From contig JABACO010000008.1 in assembly GCA_013339895.1 (NCBI GenBank), positions 1,967,618 to 2,031,617 on the forward strand: DNA of 64,000 bases, in the 5' to 3' direction. The DNA is from Ephydatia muelleri (taxonomy: Eukaryota > Porifera > Demospongiae > Spongillida > Spongillidae). Below are positions 60,601 to 64,000 of the stretch, piece after piece. The notes beneath the pieces were generated by a model that saw only the letters and a list, made by a program, of their open reading frames with translations, made no database searches and had not been told where the DNA came from. The position numbers and the translations under genes are program-made. Every line of letters begins with the position of its first letter. Position 1 is the stretch's first letter.

Positions 60601-62073
60601 ATGGAGGTCCATTTTCTGTGGGCAGATGACTAACAGCCAAGATGAAGCATGAGGGGGGGCTGACGTAGATAAAAGGCGTGCCTTGTCTGTGGCTGTTGGT
60701 GCTTCATAAAGTAGTGAGAACTGATGATCCTCTATCTGCTGGGATAGTGCTCGATGCTGCTTGGGTGATGCCAAAATGGATGCCACAGTGACTGTCTTGG
60801 ATGGGGAAACAATACTGTTGAAATTATCAATCACTCGAGAAAGTTGTTTATGATCCCTATTACCCAAACCAGAAAAACAAAGAGAGGCAATGTAGGCAGC
60901 CGAAGAGTGGAGAGAAACAGCAGCAGAATACCAAACCACCATGGCTTAAGCTGAGCTGAGCCTGCTGCCATGCCAAATCAGATATTGGTACTGCAGTGGG
61001 GGTCAGAAGTTAGTATTGCTGTAGCAAAATGTACCAATTGCAACTTACAATAACATCCACACACCCCAGCCTTGACAACAACTTCATGGCCTCAGTATGC
61101 TTGGAGGCAATATAACTAGCACTGAAAGGTAGTCCTCAATGGGGGTAGCAACGATGACAAAGTGCAGCACATGGGAGACCTTCATACCCGATAGGAACAT
61201 GCTGATGCCATTTTGGCTGAAAAGCTCGCATTTAGACAAGTTATTGTGCAGGCCCAGTGGTGATCCAAGAGTGTCTATTACAGATAGAGCATGGAGGATA
61301 GCTGATTTCCTACCTGCTAGCACACCATCATCTAGAAATTGAGCGTTAAAAAGCAGTGCAAGACAATCATTGTCTGCATCAATAGCCACTGTGATCTTTG
61401 TAAGACCAAGAAAGAAATAAAGGGCCCAGGTGATCACCCTGCTGGACTCCTGATTGTGATGACAGATGGCCTAAAGGGTGGCACAAGAGAGGATGATAGC
61501 CATGGCACCAAGAAGCCCATGGAAGGAGTTAATGATATGGAATTTACTTGCATGTATTGTTTAGTTACGTAAGTTACGTCACTTGTGTACGTAAACAGTG
61601 CTATAAATAGAATACAATTCCTATGCAAGCTGTTTCTGAACACTATTCTGGGCTTTCACCTGATGCGAAGGCACACTACGTTCTTCCTTTTAATCCACGT
61701 GGTAACCTGACCACGGTGTGGTTATGTAAATTGGTGTCAGTTTGATTGCTAAACTGGCACGTACGTGCACAGCCAAAATCTCAGATGACCAATAGAATGA
61801 CAGCAGATCTCCTGACATGTGCTTGTGGCTATTACCCATTGGTGGATTTTTTTTTTGATAATCATGTTATACCATTGCTTGTCAGTAGTAGCGAGCAGTC
61901 AAACATTTGTGTCCAACTAAGCAGTGATCCTTAGCATATAATGAGGCAGGTTGTGTCTAGTAGAGGTTGTAGTAGGGGGGGGGGGGGGGGGGGCCTTGTC
62001 AACTGAATGCGTATATGCTGTGGGATATTTATCTGTATAGTGCCGCGGGGCATTGTCATGGCATAGGTTGTGA

Positions 62074-62123
<50 letters not shown>

Positions 62124-62201
62124 TGTGTGAGTGTTTATATGTGTGTGCGTGTGTGCGTGTGCGTGTGGTATGTGCGTGTGCGTGTGCGTGTGCGTGTGCG
62201 T

Positions 62202-62239
<38 letters not shown>

Positions 62240-64000
62240 AACCCATATTAACAACTATCGGCAAACTACGTGACATCAGTGCATATCCTCACCTTGCGTT
62301 CCAGTACGTGCGATAGAAATATGACATGTATGGCTAATGAAAAATTCAGCGCCTTACAACTCCTTGACAGATCTCAGCAGCAATGCGTAGAGGTCATAGT
62401 CTCGTACCCAGACCCGACTGACGTAAGCGCATAATGTATAATGTAGCATTATACATTATGTGATAATGCTTACGTCAGTCGGGTCTGGGTACGAGACTAT
62501 AAAGGCCATTTCAGAATATAAAAATAAGAGTTGAAATCTTGAAAAAACATGCGCTAGGTTTCTTTTCCCGGTAAACGATCCCATAATTCTGTTGGCAAAT
62601 CATCAACACCATTATACCGTCGACTCGATCGAATGCCAATAGCGTAAGCACTGAACCAGTGCGCTGGAGGTGCCAGCAAGTGATCAAACGTGGGGAGCCC
62701 ACGCGGTACACTGCTCTCTCGTGGTGACACACAACTGCATTGAGCGTGACCAGCGGCTGCACATTCGCAGAGATCGAAATCTCACGTGCTGTACGGCCAA
62801 TACCGCAAGCTTTAGCGCCATCTTATTCATTAGGTACATCAGCACTGTGCCGGCAAATTATTTTTAATTTTATATCATTGTTACTTTTAGGGCTCCTCAT
62901 ATTTCGCGTCCCCTTTCGCGTGTAACCATCAGACAAATTTAATTATTTATTTTTAATACGCCCATAGGCGTAAAATTAAATATGCGCGTATATATACAAA
63001 AACATGCAAGAAATAGTTCTGAGAGTGCGTTTCAGTTGGAGCAGGGTGGGCCTACAAATTCTAAAGTGTAGAACACCTTAAAACGGTCCTGGCAAGGTTG
63101 TTAGCGTACGTAACCGTGTTGGACCTCTTTATCGCTGCACTTCTGGACTGAACACATCGGCCTAGGTGTGGCAGGGGGGGGGGGTAGCACGCAACGCGGC
63201 ATGGTGTGTGGTGATATGGCACCACCCACTTGCACCGTTCTATATCCCGCCCTAAATTCACATCGTCCTTATATGGATAATGGAAGAAAAACAAAAAAAA
63301 TCTCACCGGCGCTGAACGCTACGAATGCGCGCGTCTATGCTATGCGCATGCGCACTACAGCCAACCATTCCATCACGTGATTTCCTCTATTGTCAGCAGC
63401 CGGGTTAACTCAGTTTAAGTACCTTAAACTATATTTAACCGTGTCCGTATTTACCCGGAATGAAGTGGTGGTGGTGGTGCAACTCTTGTTAGTGTTTGTC
63501 TGATTCCCTCTCTAAAATGGCCCTAGCCACTGATCTCAACGAATCGGTGCGACACTGAACAATGTATGTTATATAATCAGGAAAAGAAGCTAAATAAACA
63601 AGGAAAAGAAGCTAAATAAACAAATCGCATTGCAGTTGAATAAACATTTTGCCACAAAAACAAACTTCTAAAGAAAAAGGAAAACAATTCAGACTGTGGA
63701 TATGTTTTTTAATTATTTATTCTGTGTCGGAACGTATTTACATAAGCTACCTAGACAAAGCCGTCATGGTAACAAGACTGGTGCCAATACACAAAGCTTC
63801 AGGGACATAGGGAGAGTGTTGCTGAGTGTTTCCCTGACATTACTTACAGTAAGTACATGTGGAAGTTTATAGCTTACAATAGAGTTTAAGTGATGATATT
63901 TCACGTTTGCAATAAATTTACACAGCGTTCAGACGTAGTAAAGCCATTTTTTTGTCCAGTGTAGGAAACAGAAGGAACGTCAGTATGATCTGATACAATG
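51655..64000 (+). CDS. CYP3-like cytochrome P450, copy B (exons 1-6, continues beyond the window)
   Basis: Exons: 51655-51710, 51758-51851, 53288-53340, 54491-54587, 55452-55580, 55725-55813, with phases identical to copy A. Exon 1 encodes the N-terminal membrane anchor, and exon 2 the hinge and proline-rich segment (NGPTPHPFWGNAREFAK). Exons 3-4 give GFYIGAMPAMVIADQELLKL. Exon 5 carries helix C with NWKNSR, the WxxxR haem-propionate contact missing in frame from copy A, and then AISPTFTGGKLKQ. Exon 6 ends INIKR. All six are open. The window stops about 85 bp before the expected exon 7, so haem-loop exons are not visible. It has a clear TATA box. The substrate cannot be told from sequence. 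Confidence 0.9.
51916..52560 (+). mobile_element. Old hAT remnant in intron 1 of P450 copy B
   Basis: Counterpart of 35020-35700 (CCAGAGGCCGGCACGGGC start; FSTAKNIL-like remnant near 52335). It is shared by both units and therefore older than the duplication. It is heavily decayed. Confidence 0.45.
53491..53755. repeat. 15-bp minisatellite in intron 3 of P450 copy B
   Basis: About 17 copies of GGGGTGGTTATCACT, with third-codon-like variants (TCATT, TCGCT). Unit A has only a single equivalent (about 36268-36290). All six frames stay open across it only because 15 is a multiple of three. Confidence 0.97.
56065..56072. repeat. Left 8-bp target duplication
   Basis: ACTGATTG, matching 57871-57878. 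Unit A has a single ACTAATTG at 38781-38788. Confidence 0.88.
56340..56699 (-). pseudogene. Zinc-finger-like fragment inside the DNA element (tentative)
   Basis: The minus-strand frame contains RPIPCPTC followed by VWSYHWLDHM, a CxxC...H-type pattern. A shifted frame continues EYVGVLGKELTAKKLKEEF. It may be a captured or inherited piece of a transposon-encoded protein. The partner histidine is uncertain. Confidence 0.35.
56885..57702 (+). mobile_element. Non-LTR retrotransposon 3' end with poly-A tail
   Basis: Best-preserved copy of the family. A 236-codon frame (56912-57622) has SSCSFCPSHALDPLGHHALT followed by C, a CX2CX9HX4C finger at residues 46-64. Then come RPADILLPNWEFGKPAALDF (about 107-126), a PD...D-type nuclease-like box, and the terminal GLYGRLSIGLVRANARALLA. 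AATAAA and a run of 11 A follow at 57677-57702. RT is absent, so the copy is 5'-truncated. Restriction-like-endonuclease type is inferred from the CCHC plus nuclease order. Confidence 0.82.
57871..57878. repeat. Right 8-bp target duplication
   Basis: ACTGATTG, identical to 56065-56072, immediately after the right end CCCCCCCTCG. Confidence 0.88.
59841..61532 (-). mobile_element. 5'-truncated non-LTR retrotransposon in intron 6 of P450 copy B
   Basis: Flanked by TGATAT at 59835-59840 and 61533-61538. The unit A site (40372-40377) is empty. Minus-strand order: RT palm with FLDDGVLAG and PLGLHNNLSKCELFS (61084-61437), post-RT SLHSSAAYIASLCFSGLG and PHASSWLLVICPQ (60565-60942), a decayed CCHC region, then LGGVCVPLAEET (60052-60288). 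The left edge in element orientation is A-rich (reads as T-runs at 59841-59872). Several frame breaks make it inactive. It is the only copy in the window that keeps part of RT, and it shows that the C-terminal fragments elsewhere belong to an RT-encoding element. Confidence 0.85.
61975..61993. repeat. Poly-G run
   Basis: About 19 G in intron 6 of copy B. Unit A has no long G run here but has a C-run at 41096-41116. Confidence 0.85.
62071..62240. repeat. TG / GTGC microsatellite
   Basis: A TG run with a central GTGTGC hexamer array (62165-62215). The unit A equivalent (40925-40969) is far shorter. Confidence 0.96.
62280..63465. other. Insert present only in unit B, no gene seen
   Basis: Unit A passes directly from its TG repeat (40969) to the GGTGGTGGTGCAACTCTTGT stretch (about 41063) found in B at 63471. 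The extra 1.2 kb in B contains sequence related to 46815-46995 and a small MITE. The ends of this insert are not defined. Confidence 0.55.
62396..62500. mobile_element. Small palindromic MITE (105 bp)
   Basis: ATAGTCTCGTACCCAGACCC and GACTGACGTAAGC on the left pair with their complements at the right end. The centre is AATGTATAATG/CATTATACATT. It interrupts sequence related to 46815-46995. The end motif TGTCTCGTACCCAGACCC also occurs at 16936-16955. Confidence 0.88.

Larger units (their letters stand above)
51165..64000 (+). other. Segmental duplication unit B (P450 copy B), runs off the window
   Basis: Aligns with unit A from 24713 (start of match CATGTGTGCTGTTGAGCG) to about 41410. Differences are mostly insertions: the hAT and foldback are only in A; the 15-bp minisatellite, the element at 56073 and the non-LTR piece at 59841 are only in B. 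Confidence 0.88.

Overview
The window looks like nuclear DNA of an invertebrate animal, with a sponge as the best guess. Evidence for a metazoan nucleus: genes with many short GT-AG exons, long CA/GT microsatellites, animal-type DNA transposons (piggyBac, hAT, Crypton-like), a Ty3/Gypsy retroelement, RT fragments of one non-LTR family, and a tandem family of clan-3 (CYP3-like) cytochrome P450 genes. The sponge assignment is inference only; no rRNA, tRNA or mitochondrial gene is visible to test it.

Layout. 1-6375: a satellite of roughly 150 bp that turns from direct to inverted orientation, with a Gypsy element that has lost its 5' LTR and most of gag but keeps an open 1285-residue pol and one short 3' LTR. 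6790-7735: a broken hAT transposase. 7990-9505: a second, 18-19 bp satellite, also inverted about its centre, interrupted by a compact tyrosine-recombinase (Crypton-like) element with hairpin ends. 11.2-15.0 kb: two 3' pieces of a non-LTR retrotransposon, a RING-like coding fragment and exons of an unrecognised gene family. 17676-20124: a complete piggyBac transposon with TTAA flanks, matching terminal repeats and an intact 661-residue transposase. 22.9-24.1 kb: a large CA microsatellite field.

24.7 kb to the end is a tandem segmental duplication carrying two P450 genes on the plus strand. Copy A (26150-44889) can be read in full as 13 exons but has an 8-bp frameshifting deletion in exon 5, and intron 1 holds an 8.4-kb foldback structure made of nested inverted repeats. 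Copy B starts at 51655; its six exons in the window are intact and the gene runs off the right edge just before exon 7. Between them, at 48.09 kb, lies an orphan terminal exon of a third copy. Because A and B align through introns and promoter, each serves as an empty-site control for the other. That makes it possible to define a hAT insertion with its duplicated target (24906-25848), a DNA element with an 8-bp duplicated target and a retrotransposon piece inside it (56073-57870), a non-LTR insertion (59841-61532), a Harbinger-like MITE (27439-27602) and a 15-bp minisatellite expansion (53.5-53.75 kb).

No operon, CRISPR array or bacterial-type system is present. The most unusual structures are the 8.4-kb foldback element, the Crypton-like element with palindromic ends, and the paralogue-resolved nested insertions.
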